Positions 1 to 10,100 of a stretch of DNA of 64,000 nucleotides are shown here, piece after piece. The notes under the pieces were generated by a model, which was not told the origin of the DNA, ran no database searches, and saw only the letters and a program-made list of their open reading frames with translations. Where the stretch lies: NCBI GenBank assembly GCA_963662155.1, contig OY759266.1, forward strand, positions 3,760,526-3,824,525. The letters are read 5' to 3'. Both the position numbers and the translations under genes were made by a program. Within the stretch, counting starts at the first letter, position 1. Each line of letters opens with the position of its first letter. This DNA is from Lamellibrachia columna. Its lineage: Eukaryota > Annelida > Polychaeta > Sabellida > Siboglinidae.

Positions 1-395
1 GAGTACAGTGTGTGGCATGAGTCCAGTGTGTGGCATGAGTACAGTGTGTGGCATGAGTCCAGTGTGTGGCATGAGTCCAGTGTGTGGCATGAGTACAGTG
101 TGTGGCATGAGTCCAGTGTGTGGCATGAGTACAGTGTGTGGCATGAGTCCAGTGTGTGGCATGAGTCCAGTGTGTGGCATGAGTACAGTGTGTGGCATGA
201 GTCCAGTGTGTGGCATGAGTACAGTGTGTGGCATGAGTCCAGTGTGTGACATGAGTACAGTGTGTGGCATGAGTACAGTGTGTGACATGAGTCCAGTGTG
301 TGACATGAGTACAGTGTGTGGCATGAGTCCAGTGTGTGACATGAGTACAGTGTGTGGCATGAGTCCAGTGTGTGGCATGAGTCCAGTGTGTGAGT
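1..395. repeat. 18-bp minisatellite
   Basis: About 22 head-to-tail copies of an 18-bp unit, gagtMcagtgtgtggcat, with M mostly alternating C and A and some ggc to gac changes. The period is a multiple of three, so all frames stay open and give spurious Cys/Met-rich ORFs. The array runs off the left edge of the window. Confidence 0.95.
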
Positions 396-398
396 TGC

Positions 399-474
399 AT
401 TAACTGTTGTCACACTAACATAGCTCAGCTATGTTAGTGCAACATTAACTGTTGTCGCACTAACATAGCTCAGC
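399..474. repeat. Direct duplication with hairpin
   Basis: A segment of about 30 bp (attaactgttgtcRcactaa and the following catagctcagc) occurs at 399-429 and again at 444-474 with one difference. Between them 413-423 and 429-439 form perfect 11-bp inverted arms (cactaacatag / ctatgttagtg) around a 5-nt loop. Function is unknown. Confidence 0.8.
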
Positions 475-570
475 GTTATTATCACGCAGCAACTAAGCAG
501 TTATAGCAGAACATTATATTTCACATAATTCCTCACTAAACTCTCTCAATTTAACTGCAACACATTGTGC

Positions 571-716
571 ATATATGACAAGCTACCTTATATTATTATA
601 GCATTGTCATTATTTGTCATATGTGACAAGCTACCTTATATTATTATAGCATTGTCATTCCTTGTCATATGTGACAAGCTACCTTATATTATTATAGCAT
701 TGTCATTCCTTGTCAT
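571..716. repeat. 48-bp tandem triplication
   Basis: Three copies of a 48-bp AT-rich unit carrying gacaagctacc, which begins at 577, 625 and 673. Copies are nearly identical. No coding potential is seen. Confidence 0.85.
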
Positions 717-983
717 CGTAGCACATTTCTAAAACCATTGGATCACTTTGTCTTTGTTGCTATGTAACATTTAAAGACTTGCTTTATGCAAATGTCTTGG
801 ACTAATTCATGCTCTGTTCTGAAAGAAAAGGTTTATTCTATTGAAATTGAACTGTTCAGCTGTTGAAGCGCAGGCGTGTTACCAGCTTCTGAATTATACG
901 CTTTTTAAGCAGTTGAAAACTTAAATATTTTATATCTGTTGTATACTTTCAGACTATGATGATTCAGAGGAACAAGTGTCAGC
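717..983. other. Unannotated intergenic DNA
   Basis: Unique-looking AT-rich sequence. No gene, RNA or mobile element was recognised. Confidence 0.5.
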
Positions 984-1505
984 AGTCTGAGTCAGCAAAT
1001 GGTGCTGTCTTCACTGACAGTCTGAGTCAGCAGATGGTGCTGTCTTCACTGACAGTCTGGGTCAACAGATGGTGCTGTTTTCACTGGCAGTCTGGGTCAA
1101 CAGATGGTGCTGTCATCACTGACAGTCTGAGTCAGCAAATGGCACTGCCTTCACTGGCAGTCTGAGCCAGCAGATGGCACTGCCTTAATTGGCAGTCTGA
1201 GTCAACAGATGGCACTGTCTTCACTGACAGTCTGAGTCAACACATGGTGCTGTCTTCACTAACAGTCTGAGACAACATATGGTTTGCTGTCTTCACTGAC
1301 AGTCTAAGTCAACAGATGGCGCTGCCTTTAATAACAGTCTGAGTCAACAGATGGTGTTGTCTTCACTGACAGCCTGAGTCAACAGATGGCGCCGTCTTCA
1401 CTGGCAGTCTGAGTCAATAGATGGCACTGTCTTCACTGACAGTCTGAGTCAGCAGATAGTGTTGTCTTCACTAACACTGCCTGCACTGACAGTCTGAGTC
1501 AGTAA
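984..1505. repeat. 35-bp minisatellite
   Basis: About 15 diverged copies of a 35-bp unit built around tctgagtcaacagatgg and ctgtcttcactgacag. Point changes and small indels make it older than the arrays on either side. Confidence 0.9.
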
Positions 1506-1619
1506 GGTCCACTGTGATGAAGATGAACATTTCAATTTACAACATTGGCAGTACTACATAGTGAGTTTATCAGTGTGTCTTCTTGCATACATTTCTGCCA
1601 GTGCCACACACCATGCATG

Positions 1620-2280
1620 CTTGGCACATGTTGTATAGCAGATTAGCAGTACATGCTTGCCATGTGTTGTATCGCAGTACATGCTTGGCATGTGTTGTAT
1701 CGCAGTACTTGTTTGCCATGTGTTGTATTGCAGTACATGTTTGGCATGTGTTGTATTGCAGTACATGCTTGCCATGTGTTGTATTGCAGTACATGCTTGC
1801 CATGTGTTGTATCGCAGTACATGCTTGCCATGTGTTGTATCGCAGTACTTGTTTGGCATGTGTTGTATCGCAGTACATGTTTGGCATGTGTTGTATTGCA
1901 GTACATGTTTGGCATGTGTTGTATCACAGTACATATTTGGCACATGTTGTATCACAGTACATGTTTGGCATGTGTTGTATTGCAGTACATGCTTGGCATG
2001 TGTTGTATCACAGTACATGTTTGGCATGTGTTGTATCGCAGTACATGTTTGGCACATGTTGTATCGCAGTACATGTTTGGCACATGTTGTATCACAGTAC
2101 TTGTTTGGCATGTGTTGTATCGCAGTACATGTTTGGCACATGTATCACAGTACATGCTTGGCATATGTTGTACCGCAGTACATGTTTGGCATGTGTTGTA
2201 TCGCAGTACATGCTTGCCATGTGTTGTATCACAGTACATGCTTGCCATGTGTTGTATCACAGTACATGTTTGGCATGTGT
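1620..2280. repeat. 28-bp minisatellite
   Basis: About 23 copies of a 28-bp unit (tacatgYttgSca tgtgttgtatYRcag). Because 28 is not a multiple of three, all three frames of both strands are open with 28-residue periodicity. The resulting 195-235-residue ORFs are artefacts of the repeat. Confidence 0.95.
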
Positions 2281-2793
2281 GATAATTTAGACAAAATTGT
2301 GATCACCATAGACATATGGAAACATGAAACTTTAACAAACAATGAAAGCTGACATCTAATCATTGTATATAACAAAACGTTGACACCAGTGTCGTGCACT
2401 GCAGGAAAAGGAGGATTACTAATGAAAATGTTGAGAGGTTTGTCGGGGTGCTAAATGTAATAAATAAATCAACAAATTTCTAACAACAAATTACAATCTA
2501 ACATAATTTGACATATTACAGTTTGACGCCTTGCTGCAGGCAAGTTATACTTGAATTTCATTGTCATTATATCATATTTTGTATCCTTATTACTTGATAG
2601 TGATTTTGTAGTACGCATATTGGAACAGATTGCGGGAAACTATCACTATTTTTAGGCAGTTCATGTTATCTTTTTCACGCAACGACATGTCATATTGTCA
2701 CAGAAAATGGCAGTGGGCGTCTGTGAGACCCAAGACCACAGAACAGAGATCAACAGCCATTTCTTGCAAAGCCAGAGACAGTGACATTAGTTT
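2281..2793. other. Unannotated intergenic DNA
   Basis: AT-rich unique sequence between an array and a LINE fragment. Nothing recognisable was found. Confidence 0.5.
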
Positions 2794-3229
2794 AACAAGA
2801 TTTAACAAGATTTGCCATCCAAGCCAAAGGCCCAGATGGCAAGTGGACAAGGAAGCCATTGGCTTATCGAGAGTCCAACAATGTTCATCTACTTATAACC
2901 CGCCCTCCTGAGATATGTGTCAACCTTGTTTTTAAACATATTCACGCTGCTAGCAGTTACACAATCTGTAGACAATTTGTTCCATTCATTTATTGTCCTC
3001 TGTGAGAACGAGTGCTTCCTGATGTCCAATCTACATTGATCCTTTACTAATTTTACCTCGTCCTCTAGTTCTGCTATCCTTCTTGAGTGAGAAAAACATA
3101 TTTCTATCAATATTTTCATACCCATTCAATATCTTAAAAACTTCAATCTGATCTCCTCTTAACCTCCTTGTCTCTAGAGTTGTTAAACCACATTCTTTCA
3201 GGCGTTCTTCATAACTAAGGTCTCAGTTA
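2794..3229 (-). mobile_element. CR1-type LINE 3' fragment
   Basis: The 3' end of a CR1-clade non-LTR retrotransposon in antisense orientation. Read on the minus strand it encodes the end of the reverse-transcriptase ORF, including the conserved pattern RKHSFSQRTINEWNKL. It then runs into a 3' UTR with gccaatggcttccttgtcc. The 3' terminus, at the left, has two copies of the 10-bp repeat taacaagatt. Closely similar ends recur at 30025, 32220, 43737 and 59760. The fragment is 5'-truncated and non-functional. Confidence 0.85.
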
Positions 3230-4904
3230 GCTGGTTGTCATGAACCCGAGCTGTTTGTTACCAGAAATAAAACTGATTGTTCATTTGTTGGTTGGGTAGC
3301 TATGTGGTGTGTCTTGCATAAGTGATTAGATGTGTATTTGTTCACATTTATTTATGATAGGAGGATTTGACAATGAACGCTTTCTTGGCAGATGTCACAT
3401 TGTGTTGAGGTTTTGTAAATGCACGTGGAAGAAAAAAGAACTGTTTTATTGAATTCCTACCTGTGTGTGTAAACATGGGACATTGTATTTAAGTTCTTTT
3501 AAGCTAATAGTGTCATCCTCAGTTTGTGGTTGTACCAACTGTGGCACATGTTCACCATTTGTATATAAAGCTAGACATTACTTTGTACAGTCAAGTCAGT
3601 ATTATAAAGCTGTACAGATTTTAGTCGGTGCTATATCTGCCACCTGGTGTTCTGGATTGTGCACAACTTAAATATGAATCATGGAAGGTGAAGTTGTAAT
3701 GTTGAGTCGTTTGTAAGTAGAGTTTCCAATGGCTGTACATAGCCATATGTACATATAGAAAGTATGTGTATATAGATATGCATGTGTATTGTACATAGAC
3801 TAATTAAATGCCTAGTAATAATGAACTTAGGGAATTAACTTCCTACGAAGCAGTTTGTGTGAAGTAAAACCCACAAAGGATAAATCCATTTATGAATTAA
3901 ACCACAAAATAAAGATGTAATTATATGTTGATACTTGTTTTGTTGATTGCTTTATGTATGTTAAACTTAAATATTATGATTTATATTAATTTATTCTATA
4001 CCTTAACAAACGTCATCTTTATTTATTTTGAATGAATGAAATGAAACTATTGAACATAATAAGATTGAACATTTCAACACTGCAAGAAATCTTACTGAGT
4101 TGCAGGAAATTACTGAAGAAAAGGAAATCCAGCCTATGTCACTGGAAATGGGCAAACCTGACATTCACCATTGTGCCTGATGACCCCACCCGTGTGTAGG
4201 CATAAGGGGCCAGACCATAGTTGATTTTTCCATTGGTGGTCATGTTAATGTTTTGTATAATTGTAAAAAACTCCGACCATCAAAAATTATAAAACTGCAT
4301 GGCATCCACTGGCACTATATTACCAATATGCTGAACAAGTTTTGTCAAAATCGCATACCTCCAGCACTTTTCGTTATGTCACAAACGTGCTTTTCCTCAA
4401 AATGGGCAGTTTTCACCAAATATTAATACAACTATTGGTGTTTCACAAATGTCACCATAATACTTTTGTCTTCAAATCCACTTCACATATCTTACTGCCA
4501 AAGGTGTGACGTTGCTGGCTGAACACAGTGGTTAACTGGCACAGTGTTTGGCAATACATTCATGTGAAACACCTCCTCCAGAAGTGTAACTGTAGTCTGA
4601 CCCCAACGGAAGCATACACAAAAAGAAGAACCTGCAGTGAATCAGTAAACAAGACTGCCAAATTAAGCAACTAGCTACACATGGACGGAAGCCAGTGGCT
4701 TATTGACATTTCTACACTTCATGATCTACATGGAGTTGGCCCTTATAGAGATCTGTCTGATATGTTAAATCCATTCATATCTTCTGTGGTTATGCTACAA
4801 ACAGCCCCATGCTCAGGGCTAACACAGTAGTGTTTTGAATGTCAGTGAGTTTACATACTACCAGCTCTGTGAATCGACAACAGGTTGCATAATATTTACC
4901 CCGC
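3230..4904. other. Intergenic; possible 3' UTR
   Basis: No supported coding sequence. An AATAAA at 3908-3913, in sequence resembling a + strand 3' UTR, could be the poly(A) signal of a gene starting left of the window, but no exon was found to go with it. A piece at about 4793-4838 resembles the tail of the SINE at 46235 (both have aaacagccc, then a ctaac block). Confidence 0.35.
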
Positions 4905-5375
4905 CAGCCTGGGGTACAAACATAGTAGGCCTAGTTCCTAGTCTCGAGGCCTGGGGTATGAACCCTGTACCTCCTGGTCTTGAGGCCTGGGGTACGAACC
5001 CTGTCCCTCCTGGTCACGAGGCCTGTTGTACGAACCCTGTACCTTTTGGTCATGAGGCCTGGGGTATGAACCCTGTACCTCCTGGTCACGAGGCCTGGAG
5101 TACGAACCCTTTATCTCTTGGTCTCGAGGCCTGGGGTACGAACCCTGTCCCTCCTGGTCACGAGGCCTGGGGTACAAACCCTGTACCTCGAGGCCTGGAG
5201 TACGAACCCTGTACCTCCTGGTCATGAGGCCTGGGGTACGAACCCTGTACCTCCTGGTCACGAGGCCTGGGGTATGAACCCTGTACCTCCTGGTCACGAG
5301 GCCTGGAGTACGAACCCTGTACCTCCTGGTCACGGGGCCTGGGGTACGAACCATGTACCTCCTAGTCACGAGGCT
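4905..5375. repeat. 36-bp minisatellite
   Basis: About 13 copies of a 36-bp unit (cctggggtacgaaccctgta followed by cctcctggtcacgagg). The period is a multiple of three, so a 12-residue Pro-rich periodic ORF appears on both strands. It has no start, splice or regulatory context and is judged non-coding. Confidence 0.93.
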
Positions 5376-5596
5376 ACTGGTAAGCAGAATGTTGGAACAG
5401 TTCTTTCAAATGTGACATTTAAACAGTGTCCATCATCATTGACATAGGGTCAAGAGATGCCATTTAAAATGGCCATCCTAAAAGCATCTTGTAATAAAAA
5501 ATGTTCTACAATTGTATCCAGTTCTTAGGAATGCTCAAAGGTTTTACAGTTCACCCCCAGCAGACATGGTCATTCTAACGCCAACTCATCTTCTAT
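5376..5596. other. Unannotated spacer
   Basis: Short unique sequence between two arrays, with nothing recognisable. Confidence 0.5.
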
Positions 5597-6465
5597 CATG
5601 TAGTTTGGATGAGTGCCTGGATCATGTAGTTTGGATGAGTGCCTGGATCATGTAGTTTGGATGAGTGCCTGGATCATGTAGTTTGGATGAGTGCCTGGAT
5701 CATGTAGTTTGGATGAGTGCCTGGATCATGTAGTTTGGATGAGTGCCTGGATCATGCAGTTTGGATGAGTGCCTGGATCATGCAGTTTGGATGAGTGCCT
5801 GGATCATGTAGTTTGGATGAGTGCCTGGATCATGCAGTTTGGATGAGTGCCTGGATCATGCAGTTTGGATGAGTGCCTGGATCATGCAGTTTGGATGAGT
5901 GCCTGGATCATGCAGTTTGGATGAGTGCCTGGATCATGCAGTTTGGATGAGTGCCTGGATCATGTAGTTTGGATGAGTGCCTGGATCATGTAGTTTGGAT
6001 GAGTGCCTGGATCGTGCAGTTTGGATGAGTGCCTGGATCATGCAGTTTGGATGAGTGCCTGGATCGTGCAGTTTGGATGAGTGCCTGGATCGTGTAGTTT
6101 GGATGAGTGCCTGGATCATGCAGTTTGGATGAGTGCCTGGATCATGTAGTTTGGATGAGTGTCTGGATCATGCAGTTTGGATGAGTGCCTGGATCATGTA
6201 GTTTGGATGAGTGTCTGGATCATGTAGTTTGGATGAGTGTCTGGATCATGTAGTTTGGATGAGTGTCTGGATCATGCAGTTTGGATGAGTGCCTGGATCA
6301 TGTAGTTTGGATGAGTGCCTGGATCGTGTAGTTTGGATGAGTGCCTGGATCATGTAGTTTGGATGAGTGTCTGGGTCATGTAGTTTGAGTGAGTGCCTGG
6401 ATCATATAGTTTAGATGAGTGCCAGGATCATGTAGGTTGGATGAGTGCTTGGATCATGTAGTTGG
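5597..6465. repeat. 26-bp minisatellite
   Basis: About 33 copies of a 26-bp unit (catgYagtttggatgagtgc followed by ctggat). Variants at the Y position and gcc/gtc are scattered. Decay at the right edge suggests older copies there. Confidence 0.95.
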
Positions 6466-6890
6466 GTCTGGTGTTAGTTACGTTGTCGCTGAATTTGTTC
6501 AAATGATAGAGGGGGTGTGGCAGCATCCCCTCTCCAACCTGTTTGTGGGGCCAATATCCCACATCCCACCTCCCACCATTTTTGAGTCCACCTCCCACCA
6601 ATCTCGCCTCCCACCTCCCATCTATGTTTGAGGTCAACCCTCCCCCCCCCCACCACCACCACCACCCATCATAATCACCCGCCACTGAGAATAATCTGGT
6701 ATGACAGGTGTACACTAGGCGGCGCCACATGCGTGACCAATCGAAGCGCCACCTATGATCCTCTCCAGATTTTAATTTTACAAATTTGTCAAATAAGGCG
6801 AATGCAAACTTTTATTGGACAACTCGCAACTATTAGCTTGTTAATTTATTTCCCACGGAAGACGCCCACACCGTTCGACGAAAACTAGCA
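6466..6890. other. Spacer with C-rich tract
   Basis: Contains a pyrimidine-rich stretch with cccacctcccacc repeats (about 6550-6620) and a (CCA)n tract at about 6640-6668. No gene recognised. It lies just upstream of the candidate first exon of the adaptor gene. Confidence 0.5.
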
Positions 6891-7146
6891 GAGCGAGATT
6901 CCCAAGCCTAGCCGCGCCTGCCACTCGCCAGCCGCCAGGCCCTGCAGTCGTAGTCGAAGTCTGAACAAGGATGTAAAAAGTTGCTACGTCTACGCAACAT
7001 GATTGGCCGAAGTTTTTCTTTTAATGGAAGTTGTCAAAGGCCGAGCTGTAGCCAAGAGACGCCACTTTTGCTGTTAAGGAAAGAACAGCGGGAATATCCG
7101 TGTATATTGGGAGAAACGACAGTGTCGTTTTAGCTTACAATTTTCC
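6891..7146 (+). promoter_or_regulatory. Candidate promoter and 5' UTR
   Basis: Unique sequence with higher GC and CpG than its surroundings (for example the block around 6910-6960), directly upstream of the proposed start of the adaptor gene. It contains an inverted CCAAT box (gattgg, 7001-7006). An upstream ORF runs from ATG 6999 to TAG 7131 (44 codons), and another ATG at 6971 is followed at once by TAA. The CpG signal and splice context support a transcription start here, but the exact site is not visible. Confidence 0.4.
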
Positions 7147-7156
7147 ATGGGACAAA
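7147..7156 (+). CDS. Adaptor exon 1, coding part (MGQ)
   Basis: ATG GGA CAA A followed by the strong donor gtaagtat at 7157. The exon ends in phase 1, which is what the 3' splice site at 13003 needs to enter the TIR-like frame, giving M-G-Q-K-S-T-D-V. The start context has G at +4 but not a purine at -3. It is chosen on phase, donor quality and the CpG-rich upstream block; an unseen exon in the 5.8-kb intron is possible. Confidence 0.5.
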
Positions 7157-10100
7157 GTAAGTATGGTACTGTGCGTAGCGTGGCCATAATATAGCCTATA
7201 GTATAGGCCATCTACTTACATGTTACAGCCCTGTCTAAGTCTAAGAGTCTTGATTGTGCGCTGGAGTCTATGACAATGACTTATCTAGGATCTCTCAAGG
7301 GGGCTTGGTCGCCTACTAGTTTACATTCAGAGAGGTCGGAGGTCATTCCAACTGCCCTGACTGCTAGAGTGGAACCCAGGAACTTGGCCCTGTGCCGTGG
7401 CTGTGTATGAGACTTGCCAATGTCCAAGTCTATTTGGTGCTACACGGAAAAGTGCCTAGGAATATCTATGGCTTGGTGGGTAATCAGAAATATGTGCGTG
7501 ACGGACGTTACTTCAAAAAGGACATGGGTAAAAACCAACTAACTTTATTTCCAAATTGTGTGAAACCCTTAAATTGTACAAATAATTCTTTGCCCTTGGA
7601 GTGAATTCAAGGTAGCATGGCTATAGAAGACTACCAATTACAATTCAGCTTGAAAACAAGAGTATAAGGAAAATTATTACATAATTGTGTGTGACGGACG
7701 TTACATTTTGTCCACTGACATAAAATGAAGTTCTGTGTCCATAAAAAGCAGTACATTGTCCACTGCTGTGATGATAAAAGCGTTTTAATGCATGATGAAG
7801 ATCATGATGTGGATTTTGATGACTTTTAACTAAACTTTCACAGACTTTCAAAATTATACGAAGCCACTGAGGATTTACAATATATCCATGCAACAGCCTG
7901 CAATTATTCTAAAGGTAAAGTTCATCTAAAAACTATCAAGTTGAAGACAAACACAGTCCCCTAATAATAATACACAAGAGTCTGCAAAAAAAACCAGTCC
8001 AAAGCATAACAGCCTGTGAAAAGTTACAAGTCCACCAACGTCATATAGGCATTTTTAGATTACCATTGCATGGAAATCTTTCATACAGGTCACAGTAGTA
8101 GTTGGTATCATGTGGTATGGATTCATAAAAAATTAATAGGTGGGGAGAGATCTGGTAATATACCATCTTGTATCATATTCAGGACTACTGTGGCCTTGTA
8201 TCAAAATCTATGGTTAATCAAAATCGGGGAAACTCGCCCCCCCCCCCCCAGTGATCCCTTTCATTGATCGTGGTGGGTGGCGGCAGCTTTTCCTTCATCT
8301 TCTCTCTAACATAGAAGATCTTGTCCTCTTTGGATGGCAATTTCCAGGTGGTACCAGCTCGGTGCATAATGGTCACTTCATAATTCACATCTACTTTACC
8401 TCTCCAGGAAAGAGTTCATCATCATATTCAACAACCCACCAGTCACCAACTTGGATTGGCTCTTCTTCTGTCGTGTCAGTAGGGGGCTCATCAGCAGGCA
8501 GATGCATTTCTTCGGAAGTTTCCACTGCATCATTTGTCAGAACGAAGGGGACACAACGACCATATTCAATGGTGAGGTAGTGGAACCGAGCAATTCCTTT
8601 GGTGGCTGGGACATCGGTGAACACCTCTTTCAATTTGAGGGCCTCATTTCTTTTTTCTATATCGGATATAGTAATTTCAAGGACACTGACCTGTGGCCCC
8701 CAGCCACCTTAACAAAGGAAGATGCCACTATTTCCTTCCTTTGTTTCACTGCAGTCCACACATACCGTTTTACAGTGCCACCTATCCCATTGACAGGCCC
8801 CTTGCTGTGAGACATGGCAAAGAAATTCCAGTGAATATTCATGTTGTGTTTTTCCTGTAGCGAGATCATACCAGCTGCTATGAATGGTTTTTTAATTGCG
8901 ATTCTGGTCCATCAGACCAAATCGATACAGTTTTGACTGAATTTGACTGAATTTCCAAGAGCATGTCAAGGTATGTCTCATCCTGGTATTGACACGTATA
9001 GTTTCGGAAAAGTCAACCTGCAGCAGTGCCTCATTCTCTCTACCTTCAATTGCTGCCCGCTCCAATTTATAAGCTGCTACCTGCTCTTGTTTACTGTAGC
9101 AGTGCTTCATAAATTGTGACAATATGGAGGAAATGTAGGTACGCAAACCATCAGTTGTTCCCTCTTCTACTACCTTTAAAAGTCTCTCATCCGAATCATT
9201 CTTCCAGACATACCAAGCCACTTCCGTTGCATCATCCATGTCAGTCATGGCCGTGAACACTTTCCCGTCCTTGCAGTTTTCGCATTTGTTAATCCAACAG
9301 TCTCTAGAGGCTGGACTGCAAAGTAGTTTCTCTGGAAGTTCACCGTTATAGTTAGGTATGTTTGGACAGTGGACGTGGAGTACATTTATAGCAAAAATAA
9401 AGTTCTTATGATATTTGCAAAGGCAAATATTATGGGGTAACTTGTTGCTGAGCTGTACGTGGAGAGGGCGAAGGGAAGCAAACTTGCTTTTTCCGATCTT
9501 AGGAAGTACTGAAGAATTGTGGGTAAAATATCATCATGCTGAAGCTGCCATCTAGTAGTAATTAGTGAAACCACCCTTTGTTCTAAAGATGCTGAATGAC
9601 TAAAACAATAGTAAAGACTTTTCATGTCTTATAAGAATGTGACGGACGTTACTGAATCCACTTTTTCTTGTGACGGACGTTACGTGTGATGGATGTTACA
9701 GTTATTTTTCCTCTCTCAAATTCAAATCACATAATTTCAAGACTGAATGACATATTTATTAACTTTGCCATGGCTAGTGCTAAGAGAATTAGAAAGGACA
9801 TGTTTATATGCCTTCAGATTTTCTTCTCACTTAAACAATTCTGACATTTTGTGACGGACGTTACACTGACTGAGCACATTGCTTCAAATCCAATTTTTGG
9901 CTATCTACTTTCAGAAAATACTTTAAATTTCCTTATTCTTTAAACTGATGCTATACTGACATTATAAATTGAGTGAAATGAAGTGTCAAAGCCAGTTTGG
10001 TGTAGGTGATTTGAGAGGCTTAATATTCGTTTTTTCGGTATTCTCTAGCCTTGAAATTATGTGATGTTTTGATGCCAGAACCATGGGGAAAAAATATGTG

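Noticed and set aside
1583..2352. Overlapping 195-235-codon ORFs on both strands
   Set aside because: All frames of a 28-bp array are open; no domain or gene context.
3465..3671. 68-codon ORF with several cysteines
   Set aside because: No homology, no splice or promoter context; more likely 3' UTR or intergenic DNA.
5597..6465. CRISPR-like regular direct repeats
   Set aside because: Units abut with no spacers, in a eukaryotic intron-rich context; the same holds for all other arrays.
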